Shown here: positions 1 through 6,705 of the stretch, in pieces | How the letters are laid out: each line of letters begins with the position of its first letter | Numbering within the stretch: position 1 is the first letter of the stretch | Source: CAYTSW01 sp964440605 | Lineage (GTDB): Bacteria > Planctomycetota > Phycisphaerae > Phycisphaerales > UBA1924 | Direction of reading: 5' to 3' | DNA length: 7,173 nt | Assembly: GCA_964440605.1 (NCBI GenBank) | Contig: CAYTSW010000137.1 | Coordinates: 1 to 7,173 of the forward strand | Made by a program: the position numbers and the translations under genes | Notes under the pieces: model-generated | Seen by the model: only the letters and a program-made list of their open reading frames with translations | What the model was told of the DNA's origin: nothing | The model's database searches: none

Positions 1-1201
1 CGAAGCCGATGACACGCCGACGCTCCCGGAGCCGTTGCAGCGGGTGGTCGACGGCAGCCGCATCGTGCACGGAGCAGTCGAGCCGCTGAAGCGATTCGGC
101 CGTCGATTTCTGTAGCGATTCGCCCTGCTGGAGCATGTCGCCCAATCGTTCGGCGGTCTGCTGGGCCTTCTGGCGGATCGCGAGGATGGGCGCCGAGAGA
201 TCGCGGATCTGGGCCGCTTGCTCAACGAGAGCCTCGTGCACCTCGGCCGCTTCTTCCAGCGATCGGCGCACGGCTTCGTCGATCTCACTGTGGCGACGCT
301 CGAGCTGGTCGAGGAAGGCCGCCGAGCCCTCGACCGAAGCGCCGAAGCTGGTCACGGCGTCCTGCGTCTGCTGGTGCAGCGTGGCGAGTTCACGCGTTGC
401 GGTCTGGGCCTGCTGGCGCCCACGCTCGGCGCGAAGCACCAGGTCGGCGAGCGAGTCCCGCACGGGCTGACCCATGCCCTGGCCGTCGACGATGTCCTCG
501 GGGTCCCAGCCTGCGAGTGCGGCGGCTTGCGTTGTGGCGGATCGCAACGCCGTCAACGCATCGTTCACCGACGTGTCGAGTTGTTGCTCGATGGCCGATC
601 GGGTCTCTTCGATCGTCGCCAGCGTGGCGTTCAGCGCCGCGGCGCGTTCGTCGATGGACCGCGACAGTCGCTCCTCGATGTCGCCGACGGCTCGCTTCAC
701 CGCGTCATCGACCATGCCGGAGAATGAGGCCTCGCGTTGCGCAGCTTGGGCCTCGGCGACGCCCAAGGCCCTCTGCGTGGCCGCGGCTTCCCGGTTCTTG
801 GCGTCGAGGGCCCGCATCAGTTTGGTCGCGATCTCGATGGCCTGACGCTGCCGGCCCGCGGCTTCCCGCAACTCTTCTCGCACTGCGGTGATCTCTTCCG
901 TCGTCGTGCGCAGGTGGGATGCTGAAGAGGTCGCGTCGTCGATGATCGAGCGCAGTTCGTCGGCGAGTTCGGTGAACGCCTGCTGGTCGACCACGCGCGG
1001 GGAGAGAAAGACGTTCTGCGCCTGGTCGCTCGACGGTGTGTTGCCGGGCGGACGCAGCGCCGAGGCGTTCGCGGTCCGCCCCACGGCGGGATCGACGCGC
1101 ACGGGCGTCGCGGGACGCGGGTGCGCCGCATCCTGAGTCGGCGCGGCACCGCTGGTCGAGGAGTGGGGGGGCGAGGGAGTAAATCGGCGTTGGGACGACA
1201 T
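1..1201 (-). CDS. Long coiled-coil protein of unknown function, C-terminus beyond the left edge
   Basis: The frame is open from an ATG at 1201 down to the window edge, giving 400 codons with no stop, so only the N-terminal part is visible. A GGAGG lies six bases upstream of the ATG and supports this start. Residues 1-62 are rich in Pro, Ser, Thr and Ala and look disordered. From about residue 64 (motif VFLSPRVVDQQAF) to the edge the sequence is almost entirely Ala, Glu, Gln, Arg and Leu in heptad-like spacing, which predicts long coiled-coil helices. A short break falls near residues 231-246 (GWDPEDIVDGQGMGQP). I see no signal peptide, membrane segment or catalytic motif, so a cytoplasmic structural or scaffold role is possible. 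The helical part loosely recalls chemotaxis-receptor signalling helices or SMC-like arms, but no signature of either family is present. The reading frame is well supported; the function is unknown. Confidence 0.8.
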   Translation of the reverse strand, partial: MSSQRRFTPSPPHSSTSGAAPTQDAAHPRPATPVRVDPAVGRTANASALRPPGNTPSSDQAQNVFLSPRVVDQQAFTELADELRSIIDDATSSASHLRTTTEEITAVREELREAAGRQRQAIEIATKLMRALDAKNREAAATQRALGVAEAQAAQREASFSGMVDDAVKRAVGDIEERLSRSIDERAAALNATLATIEETRSAIEQQLDTSVNDALTALRSATTQAAALAGWDPEDIVDGQGMGQPVRDSLADLVLRAERGRQQAQTATRELATLHQQTQDAVTSFGASVEGSAAFLDQLERRHSEIDEAVRRSLEEAAEVHEALVEQAAQIRDLSAPILAIRQKAQQTAERLGDMLQQGESLQKSTAESLQRLDCSVHDAAAVDHPLQRLRERRRVIGF

Positions 1202-1340
1202 GGCTTGCCTCCGTGCGAGCGCAGGGCTGGTGCGCCGGGGCGTATCCGCAAGCCGCGTGCCGGAAGTCGCGCATCGCTCGATGCGGGGGCCTCTCGCTTC
1301 GGTCGGCGTGCCGCTGCGTCACCCGGCGTAGAGTGATGAT
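1202..1340. other. Divergent intergenic region with a short inverted repeat
   Basis: This 139-base spacer separates the leftward coiled-coil gene from the rightward operon, so it should contain promoters for both. An inverted repeat, CGCATCG then CT then CGATGCG, spans 1270-1285. It could be an operator half-site pair or a short hairpin. I cannot identify convincing -35/-10 boxes. A weak TAGAGT at 1329-1334 sits only six bases before the GTG start of the next gene; it would fit a leaderless transcript, but it has no matching -35 element. Confidence 0.4.
1208..1212 (-). promoter_or_regulatory. Shine-Dalgarno of the leftward coiled-coil gene
   Basis: The minus strand reads GGAGG followed by CAAGCC and then the ATG at 1201. 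The six-base spacing is good, and this site decides the start over the other open frames that cross this stretch. Confidence 0.75.
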
Positions 1341-2228
1341 GTGAGCGAGTCGCCCGATCTATCCGGCCTTACAGAGCCATCCCGTGATGGCGCGGACACG
1401 CGTGTGCGTCTTCAGAAGCTCATGGCCGGTGCGGGTGTCGCCTCACGCCGCGCGAGCGAGGAGATGATCGAGGAGGGCCGCGTCAAGGTGAACGGGCGTG
1501 TGGTGCGCGATCTGCCGGTGCTCGTCGAACCCGGCAAAGACCGCGTCACGGTCGACGGGCGGGAGATCGCGGGCAAGCGCGAGCGCCGTGTGTACGTCAT
1601 GCTCCACAAGCCACGCTTCACCGTCACTACCGCCAACGACCCCGACGGGCGACGCACGGTCAGCGAACTGGTGCAGCATCCCACCGGGGTACGCCTCTAC
1701 CCGGTCGGGCGGCTCGATTACGAGACGATGGGTCTGCTGCTGATGACCAATGACGGGGAACTGGCAAACCGCCTGACGCACCCCCGGTACGGGGTCCACA
1801 AGCGGTACCGCGCGATCGTCAAGGGCGCGTTGACGCCGGAGGAGGTCGAGGAGCTCGAGCGGGGTGTGCACCTGGCGGTGCGGCGAGATGGGCGGACCGT
1901 CGGCGGCGAGCGCACGGGCGGGGCCAACCTCAGCATCGTCCGTCGCGAACGCGAGCGCACGGTTCTGGACATCGAGTTGACCGAAGGGCGCAACCGACAG
2001 GTACGCCGCATGCTCGCGAGCGTGGGACACCGCGTGAAGAAGCTCACGCGCATCGAGATGGGCCCGTTGCGACTCAAGGGGCTCCGCCTGGGCGAGTGGC
2101 GCGAGCTGACGAGAGGCGAGATCGACGCGCTGCGCCGCGCAGCGCGTCGGGGAGAGCGGCAGGCCCGGGGCCAGAGCAAGGGACGCGGGCAGAGCGATCG
2201 GAAGCGGTCGGCGAGGCGAGCGTCGTGA
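1341..2228 (+). CDS. rluB: RsuA/RluB-family rRNA pseudouridine synthase
   Basis: This 295-residue protein should isomerise a specific uridine in ribosomal RNA to pseudouridine; the RluB branch acts on the 23S peptidyl-transferase region. An S4 RNA-binding domain covers about residues 22-70 (RLQKLMAGAGVASRRASE, then GRVKVNG). The catalytic domain follows from about 84. It carries the RsuA-family signature PVGRLDYETMGLLL, in which D126 is the expected catalytic aspartate, and EGRNRQVRRM (215-224), the conserved C-terminal motif of the family. Residues 265-295 form a basic Arg/Lys/Gln/Ser tail typical of RluB relatives. The start is the GTG at 1341. The ATG codons at 1336 and 1339 are in another frame and meet a TGA at once. 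No clear Shine-Dalgarno precedes it, so initiation may be weak or leaderless. It is the first gene of the operon and overlaps the next by four bases. RluB rather than RsuA/RluE/RluF is the likelier assignment but is not proven. Confidence 0.9.
   Translation: MSESPDLSGLTEPSRDGADTRVRLQKLMAGAGVASRRASEEMIEEGRVKVNGRVVRDLPVLVEPGKDRVTVDGREIAGKRERRVYVMLHKPRFTVTTANDPDGRRTVSELVQHPTGVRLYPVGRLDYETMGLLLMTNDGELANRLTHPRYGVHKRYRAIVKGALTPEEVEELERGVHLAVRRDGRTVGGERTGGANLSIVRRERERTVLDIELTEGRNRQVRRMLASVGHRVKKLTRIEMGPLRLKGLRLGEWRELTRGEIDALRRAARRGERQARGQSKGRGQSDRKRSARRAS
2213..2216 (+). promoter_or_regulatory. Shine-Dalgarno for the coupled GTG start of the YihY/BrkB gene
   Basis: GAGG lies eight bases before a GTG at 2225 that overlaps the TGA stop of the upstream synthase gene (GTGA, 2225-2228). 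The coupling and spacing favour this start over the longer in-frame extension back to a GTG at 2096, which would lie inside the rluB coding sequence. Confidence 0.55.
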
Positions 2229-3733
2229 TCCGCACGCTCACTCGCGGGATCACGCACCCTGACGAGCCGCTTTCGAAGACGCAGCGGGTCATCGCCGGGA
2301 TGTGGCGGTCGGGCGTCTTCGCCGGTACGCGGTTGCGCTATCACCGCGCCCCGCAGCTCGCCGCGGCCCTCGCCTACCGCACGGTGTTCTCGCTCGTGCC
2401 GTTGCTCGTCCTCGGGTTGCTGGCGTTGAAGACTATCTACGGCGAGTCGGGCGTGCGCGACACGCTTGACAAGGTCATGTCATTCCTGGGGATCGATGCC
2501 CTCGTGCTCGAGAACGTGCCCGCCTCTGAAGACGCGGCAGCAGGCGCCGCGAGCGAAGGGCAGGCCGAGGGCACCGAGACGCTGGGGGCCGCGAATCAGA
2601 TCGAGGGCTTTGTCGAGCAGGCGGTGGAGCGCATCACGACGATCGATACGACCGCTATTGCGCTCGTCGGCGTGCTCGTGCTGGTGTATTCGGCGATCTC
2701 GCTGCTGATCCAGATCGAGTCGGCGTTCAACATCGTCTCCGACGCGCGTCGGGGGCGTGGGATCGTCACGCGCCTGACGACGTACTGGACGCTCATTACC
2801 CTCGGCGCGCTCGCCATCGTTGCGACGCTGCGCGTCGGCGAGGTGACCTCCGGGCTGCTGACCGAGCTGCCGGGCTGGCTCCGCTGGGCCGCGAGCCCGG
2901 CCCAGGTGCTGCTGGGTGTCGGCACGACATGGCTGTTGCTGCTCTTCGCCTACACGCAGATGCCGACGCGGCGCATGAAGCTCAAGCACGCGGCGATCGG
3001 AGCGATCGTCGCGGCGTTCGCCTGGGAGGTGCTCAAGGGATCGCTTGCCGGGGTGCTCAGCTGGGTGTTGGGCGGGCAGGTGGCGATCTACGGTTCGCTG
3101 GCGCTCGTGCCGATCCTGCTCCTGTGGATCTACGTGACGTGGCTCGTCGTGCTCTACGGGCTGGAGTTGAGCGTGCTCATCCAACGCGCGTCCGCGTTCA
3201 AGCGCGACGCGGGGCGGGGGGTCTCGGGCGGCGTCGCGATCGACGTGGGCGTAGTGATCGGCATCGCCCGGGTGGTGGCCGAGGGTTTCGAACGCGGGCG
3301 GACGACGCGTTTGGACCGTCTCGCGGATCGGGCGGGCGTGGACCTCACGACGGCCGAGGCGATTCTTCGTGAGCTGGCCCGGCGGGACATCGTGCACGTC
3401 GTCGACGAGTCGGACGAAGGCTCGCGGTACACGCTCGGGCGCCCGCCCGAGAAGGTCGGTCTCGACGAGCTCGCCGACGCGACCACACGCCTGGCGCCGA
3501 GCGCAGGCGACGGCGCGTCGAACAACGTGAGCGCCGCGGCGCGCGCCTGTGTGCGGCGTGCGCTGGCCGGCTGGACGCTCGCGGGAGACGTTGCCGACCT
3601 GGCGACGCCGCCCGCGGCGCGCAACCGCGTCGAGAAGCGCAAGAAATCACGCAGCAGGCAAGGCGATGAACCGGTGGGCGCGCGACGGCGTGTCGACGAC
3701 GAGGACGCTTCCGCCGGTAGCATGGAGTCATGA
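2225..3733 (+). CDS. YihY/BrkB-family inner-membrane protein with C-terminal winged-helix-like extension
   Basis: From the GTG at 2225 this encodes 502 residues. The family consists of polytopic inner-membrane proteins of uncertain function. Members were once called ribonuclease BN or virulence factor BrkB, and a transport role has been proposed. Hydrophobic segments lie near 49-70, 143-164, 187-203, 225-243, 256-278 and 289-318, matching the usual six-helix layout. The family signature is visible at 289-315 as YGSLALVPILLLWIYV followed by YGLEL. A Gly/Ala/Glu-rich insert at about 100-125 lengthens the first loop. Residues about 352-405 (LADRAGVDLTTAEAILRELARRDIVHVV) look like a winged-helix fold with a YTLGRP wing, as in long members of this family. 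The end, about 465-502, is basic then acidic and low-complexity. Its stop overlaps the coaX start by ATGA, suggesting coupled translation. An alternative start at 2096 would add 43 Arg/Ala/Gly-rich residues translated from the rluB region in another frame, and I reject it. Confidence 0.88.
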   Translation: MIRTLTRGITHPDEPLSKTQRVIAGMWRSGVFAGTRLRYHRAPQLAAALAYRTVFSLVPLLVLGLLALKTIYGESGVRDTLDKVMSFLGIDALVLENVPASEDAAAGAASEGQAEGTETLGAANQIEGFVEQAVERITTIDTTAIALVGVLVLVYSAISLLIQIESAFNIVSDARRGRGIVTRLTTYWTLITLGALAIVATLRVGEVTSGLLTELPGWLRWAASPAQVLLGVGTTWLLLLFAYTQMPTRRMKLKHAAIGAIVAAFAWEVLKGSLAGVLSWVLGGQVAIYGSLALVPILLLWIYVTWLVVLYGLELSVLIQRASAFKRDAGRGVSGGVAIDVGVVIGIARVVAEGFERGRTTRLDRLADRAGVDLTTAEAILRELARRDIVHVVDESDEGSRYTLGRPPEKVGLDELADATTRLAPSAGDGASNNVSAAARACVRRALAGWTLAGDVADLATPPAARNRVEKRKKSRSRQGDEPVGARRRVDDEDASAGSMES

Positions 3734-4539
3734 GCCGGATGCTGAGCAATAGGCGACGGATCGTCGCGGTGTCGGTGGGCAACTCGCGTGTACGCTGGTG
3801 CGCGTGCGACGGCGAGGAGCCGGGCGACGAGTGCGCGTTGGTGGTCGAGGCGATGGGGGAGGCCGCCACGCTCATCGGGCGGCTTGCCGAGGAAAGCGAG
3901 GCGGAAGCGGTCGTCATCGCTTCGGTCAATCGCACGGCGGCCGACGAGCTGGCGCGGCGCCTGCGTGAGGGTGGGGCAGGTGGGGGGGTGACGCTCGACA
4001 TCTACCGCGTGGGCGAGGATGTGCCCGTGCCCATCGCGACGCGCCTGCACCCCGACGCGAAGACCGGAATCGATCGCCTGCTCGTGGCGCTGGCCGCGCA
4101 CCGTGTGCTTGAACAGGCCTGCATCGTAGTGGATGCGGGCACGGCGATCACCGTGGACTTCGTTGACGGCGAGGGCTGTTTCGTAGGCGGTGCCATCGCA
4201 CCGGGCGTGAGGATGGCGCTGCTCGCCCTGCAGGAGGGCACCGACGCCTTGCCCGGCCTGACGTTCGACCCGCCAAGCGGTTCGCCCTTCGGGGGCAACA
4301 CAGAAGAAGCCATGCAACGGGGCGTGTTCTTCGGCGCCCGCGGGCTCGTGCGCCTGCTGGTCGAGCGGTATGCCGAGGCCTACGGCGCCTACCCGCCCAT
4401 CATCGCGACCGGAGGCGACGCCGAGGCGCTCTTCGCTGAGGACGAACTCGTCGACCGGGTCGTGCCCGATCTCCTGATGCGCGGCATCGCCATCGCTTGT
4501 TCTCGCGCCATCGACGACGAAGAGCGGGACGATGACTGA
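3730..4539 (+). CDS. coaX: Type III pantothenate kinase
   Basis: CoaX phosphorylates pantothenate with ATP in the first step of coenzyme A synthesis in the cytoplasm. The 269 residues are close to the usual length. The family motifs appear in order: VGNSRVRW at 16-23 (phosphate loop), GIDR at 113-116 (pantothenate-side motif with D115), VVDAGTAITVDF at 133-144 with D135, FVGGAIAPG at 151-159, GGNTEEAMQRGVFFGARG at 188-205, and ATGGDA at 226-231. The oddity is at residue 15. CoaX proteins normally have Asp there (D-x-GN[TS]), but here the sequence is VSVGNS, with Ser in place of the first conserved acidic residue. The start is the ATG at 3730, which overlaps the upstream stop. A second ATG at 3739 (residue 4) is an equally possible start, since GGAG lies at 3724-3727. 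The gene overlaps the next by eight bases. Family membership is secure; full activity depends on the substitution being tolerated. Confidence 0.9.
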   Translation: MSRMLSNRRRIVAVSVGNSRVRWCACDGEEPGDECALVVEAMGEAATLIGRLAEESEAEAVVIASVNRTAADELARRLREGGAGGGVTLDIYRVGEDVPVPIATRLHPDAKTGIDRLLVALAAHRVLEQACIVVDAGTAITVDFVDGEGCFVGGAIAPGVRMALLALQEGTDALPGLTFDPPSGSPFGGNTEEAMQRGVFFGARGLVRLLVERYAEAYGAYPPIIATGGDAEALFAEDELVDRVVPDLLMRGIAIACSRAIDDEERDDD

Positions 4540-5509
4540 CGAGGTCCGCGCGTGGGCGTCGGTCTCCAACGGCCGCGGCGCCATCGCCGCCATCGAGTTG
4601 GACGCGACAAGCCGGGCGGCGCTGGACGGTGTGCTGTCGCGCATCTGCGGCTCCTCAGTCGCCGCGGGAGCATTCGCGTTGCGCGACTTTTGCGGCGTGG
4701 ACGAAGGCGTTGTCGCACGCTGGTCGGATGGGCACGCCACGCTCATGCCGCACGGCTCGCCAGAAGTGGTCGACCTGATCATGCGTGCGCTCGAGGACTT
4801 GGGTGCCGCGCCCGGGCAGCGACGCAGACCCGGGCGAGAGGCGGCCATAAACGAGTGGTTGTGGCGGGGTGCGAGCGGGCTCGCCGTGGACGTGCTGCTC
4901 GGCCAAGCCCGGGTTGGCGTGGATGTGGGGCTGTTCGATGACGAGGCATCGGCGGCTCTCGCTCGACTGCTCACGCCGCCGACGGTGGTTGCCGTCGGCA
5001 GGGCCAACGCGGGCAAGAGCTCGCTGATGAACGCCTTGGCGGGGCGTGGCGTGGCGATCGTGAGCGAGCGCGCCGGGACCACGCGGGATCACGTGGGCGT
5101 GGAGACCGATCTCGCGGGGCTCACCGTGCGCTGGATCGACACGCCGGGCGTACGTGAGGGGCGCGACGCCTTGGAGAGCGAAGCCGCCCGACTGACGCAG
5201 ACGCTGCTGGAGCGGGCCTCGCTTGTTGTGAGCTGCGAGGATGCCGAGGCGGGCGCGGTCGAAAAGGGCGCGATCGACGTTCCGGGTCGTCCCGTGCTCC
5301 GGGTGGGCACGCGATGTGACCGGGCCGTGGCGTCCGGCGTAGACGTGAACACCTCGGCGGCGACCGGGGCCGGGTTGGCGGAGCTCGCAGCCGCGGTGCG
5401 CGAGCGGCTCGTGCCGACGCGGTTGCTGACCGCGGCGGCCTCCGGAGAGCGGCGCTGGGATCCCGCCGCGGGTCCGGATACGCTCGAGCACGTCGCACCA
5501 GCGCGTTGA
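4532..5509 (+). CDS. MnmE/TrmE-derived GTPase lacking the C-terminal cysteine domain
   Basis: This protein has 325 residues, against about 450 for MnmE, the GTPase that works with MnmG to modify the wobble uridine of tRNAs. Residues 7-92 resemble a reduced TrmE N-terminal domain: GRGAIAAIEL recalls the MnmE start, and MPHGSPEVV recalls its HGG segment. The following helical region is short (about 93-148). The G domain is clear: G1 GRANAGKSS (156-164) keeps the Asn linked to potassium-dependent GTPases; G2 AGTTRD is at 181-186; G3 DTPG is at 203-206, where MnmE usually has DTAG; G5 SAATGAGL is at 275-282. G4, normally NKxD, is TRCD at 260-263. After the G domain only about 30 residues remain, without the second helical half or the C-terminal C-x-G-K motif needed for tRNA modification in MnmE. 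The start ATG at 4532 overlaps the coaX stop. It may be the lineage's altered MnmE or a paralogue with another role; the sequence alone does not decide. Confidence 0.8.
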   Translation: MTDEVRAWASVSNGRGAIAAIELDATSRAALDGVLSRICGSSVAAGAFALRDFCGVDEGVVARWSDGHATLMPHGSPEVVDLIMRALEDLGAAPGQRRRPGREAAINEWLWRGASGLAVDVLLGQARVGVDVGLFDDEASAALARLLTPPTVVAVGRANAGKSSLMNALAGRGVAIVSERAGTTRDHVGVETDLAGLTVRWIDTPGVREGRDALESEAARLTQTLLERASLVVSCEDAEAGAVEKGAIDVPGRPVLRVGTRCDRAVASGVDVNTSAATGAGLAELAAAVRERLVPTRLLTAAASGERRWDPAAGPDTLEHVAPAR

Positions 5510-5622
5510 TCGCCGGCTGTTCGGCGTGTGTAGGCGGAGCGGGCTTTGTCCGCGACCCCCGTCGCGGCTAGGCTTCGGGCTCGGGTCGCGGGTGCATCCG
5601 CGTACGACGAAAGGCATCGACG
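5510..5622 (+). other. Intergenic spacer with two GC hairpins; possible terminator or attenuator
   Basis: Just after the GTPase stop, CGCCG (5511-5515) pairs with CGGCG (5522-5526). Further on, CCGCGAC (5550-5556) and GTCGCGG (5561-5567) form a perfect seven-base stem with a CCCC loop. The 5' arm of that stem can alternatively pair with GCGGA at 5534-5538 (partner TCCGC, 5549-5553), so two exclusive folds exist. Neither hairpin is followed by a T run, so a classic intrinsic terminator is not shown. The spacer could separate the upstream operon from the YfgM-like gene, but no clear promoter boxes are visible. Confidence 0.35.
5609..5614 (+). promoter_or_regulatory. Shine-Dalgarno of the YfgM-like gene
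   Basis: GAAAGG lies eight bases before the ATG at 5623, supporting that start codon. Confidence 0.5.
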
Positions 5623-6669
5623 ATGAACGAACGTCAGCAGGGCGAAGGCGGCGACCAGCCTCAGGCTCCGAAACAGCCGGGGGTGCAGATCGGCGCGGGT
5701 CTTCAGGAGTCTCGCCTTAATACAGAGCTCATCGACTTCCTGAACAAGTGGGGCCCGCGCGTCCTGCTCATCGTGGCGCTCGTCGCCGGGGCGTACCTGC
5801 TCCGCAACTATCTGGTCGATCAGGGCCAGCAACGGATCAACGATCGTTACGTCACATATCAGCAGATCAGCGCGACGGCGAACCCCGAAGCGCTCGTCAA
5901 CTTCGCGGAGGACATCCGCGACAACCGCGTCGGTGCGCTATGGGAGCAGGCGATGTTGGAGGCTGCCTCCTCCTACCTCGCCGCTGGTCGGCGTGGCGTT
6001 TCGATCGAGGCGATCCGTGAGCTCAACCCCAGCGAGGACCAGCTCCTGAGCGTTGAGGAGTCGCGCGAGTTGACCGAGCGCGCCCGCGACACGTACCGCA
6101 CGGTGCTCGACGAAACCGCGGGCAGCAAGGCGAAGGTGTACTGGGCGCAGTCCGCCCGTCACGGCCTGGCGTCGGCATTGATCACGCTTGGCGCATTCGA
6201 CGAAGCGCGGACCGTGCTCGAAGAGATGAAGCGCGTGGGCGAGGAGTTCAACGCGCCGGACCAGGTCGCCCTCGCCGAGTTGCGGCTCGAACGACTGCCG
6301 ACCTTGGCCGCGATGGGTGAGTTGCCCTCCAACGCCGACCTGCCGCAGGGTGTGAACGCGGCGGGTGGGCAGCAGACGGGTCCGCCGGTGTTCACGCCGG
6401 GCAACCAGCTCGGGCCGACCGGTCCGCAGCAGCCACAGGGCGTTCCCGGCATGACCGATTCCGAAGGCAACCCGCTGCCTGTGCGTCGCCTGACGCCCGA
6501 AGAGGCGCAGCAGATGATGCAGGACCGCGAGCGCGGCGCCGCGACGCCCGGTGCGCCTGCCCCTCAGCCCGAACAGCCGGCGTCCGACGAGCCGGCCGCG
6601 GACGAACCTGACGAACCCGCCGCCGACGAGCCCGCGACGGGCGATGAGCCGACCGACGCGCCGGGCTGA
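5623..6669 (+). CDS. Single-pass membrane protein with YfgM-like tetratricopeptide domain
   Basis: The protein has 348 residues. Residues 1-36 are polar and probably cytoplasmic. Residues about 46-64 (RVLLIVALVAGAYLL) form one membrane helix. The rest should lie outside the inner membrane if it follows the N-in orientation of YfgM. Residues about 65-230 are helical, with TPR-like pairs such as WEQAMLEAASSYLAAG and ARHGLASALITLGAFDEA, matching the layout of YfgM, which associates with the SecYEG translocon and periplasmic chaperones in E. coli. Residues about 235-310 are Pro/Gly/Gln-rich and probably disordered. The end (about 315-348) is an acidic Pro/Ala/Asp/Glu tail with repeated DEPAA units. 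In E. coli yfgM sits beside bamB and der; here the neighbours are an MnmE-like GTPase and a pseudouridine synthase, so context does not confirm the role. The reading frame is secure. The family call rests on architecture and is moderate. Confidence 0.7.
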   Translation: MNERQQGEGGDQPQAPKQPGVQIGAGLQESRLNTELIDFLNKWGPRVLLIVALVAGAYLLRNYLVDQGQQRINDRYVTYQQISATANPEALVNFAEDIRDNRVGALWEQAMLEAASSYLAAGRRGVSIEAIRELNPSEDQLLSVEESRELTERARDTYRTVLDETAGSKAKVYWAQSARHGLASALITLGAFDEARTVLEEMKRVGEEFNAPDQVALAELRLERLPTLAAMGELPSNADLPQGVNAAGGQQTGPPVFTPGNQLGPTGPQQPQGVPGMTDSEGNPLPVRRLTPEEAQQMMQDRERGAATPGAPAPQPEQPASDEPAADEPDEPAADEPATGDEPTDAPG

Positions 6670-6705
6670 CCCGGTCGCGTCGCCCGCTTCAACGATTGGG
6701 ACCTC

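Noticed and set aside
218..727. Plus-strand open frames of 110-170 codons across 135-891
   Set aside because: They are antisense to the continuous 400-codon coiled-coil frame and have no family resemblance.
705..1322. A 205-codon minus-strand open frame overlapping the start of the coiled-coil gene
   Set aside because: It is in another frame from the coherent coiled-coil protein, which has a good Shine-Dalgarno at 1208-1212; its translation is Arg/Ala/Pro/Gly-rich noise.
1329..1334. TAGAGT as a -10 box for a leaderless rluB transcript
   Set aside because: It has no plausible -35 partner at normal spacing, and single hexamers are weak evidence.
2096..2224. N-terminal extension of the YihY/BrkB protein back to the GTG at 2096
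   Set aside because: It would overlap rluB by 133 bases and encode an Arg/Ala/Gly-rich stretch; the GTGA overlap at 2225 with GAGG upstream is the more natural start.
3154..5082. A 642-codon open frame on the minus strand
   Set aside because: It lies antisense to the YihY/BrkB, CoaX and GTPase genes, all of which show clear family motifs. Its product is Ser/Arg/Pro/Ala-rich with no recognisable domain, a usual by-product of high-GC coding DNA.
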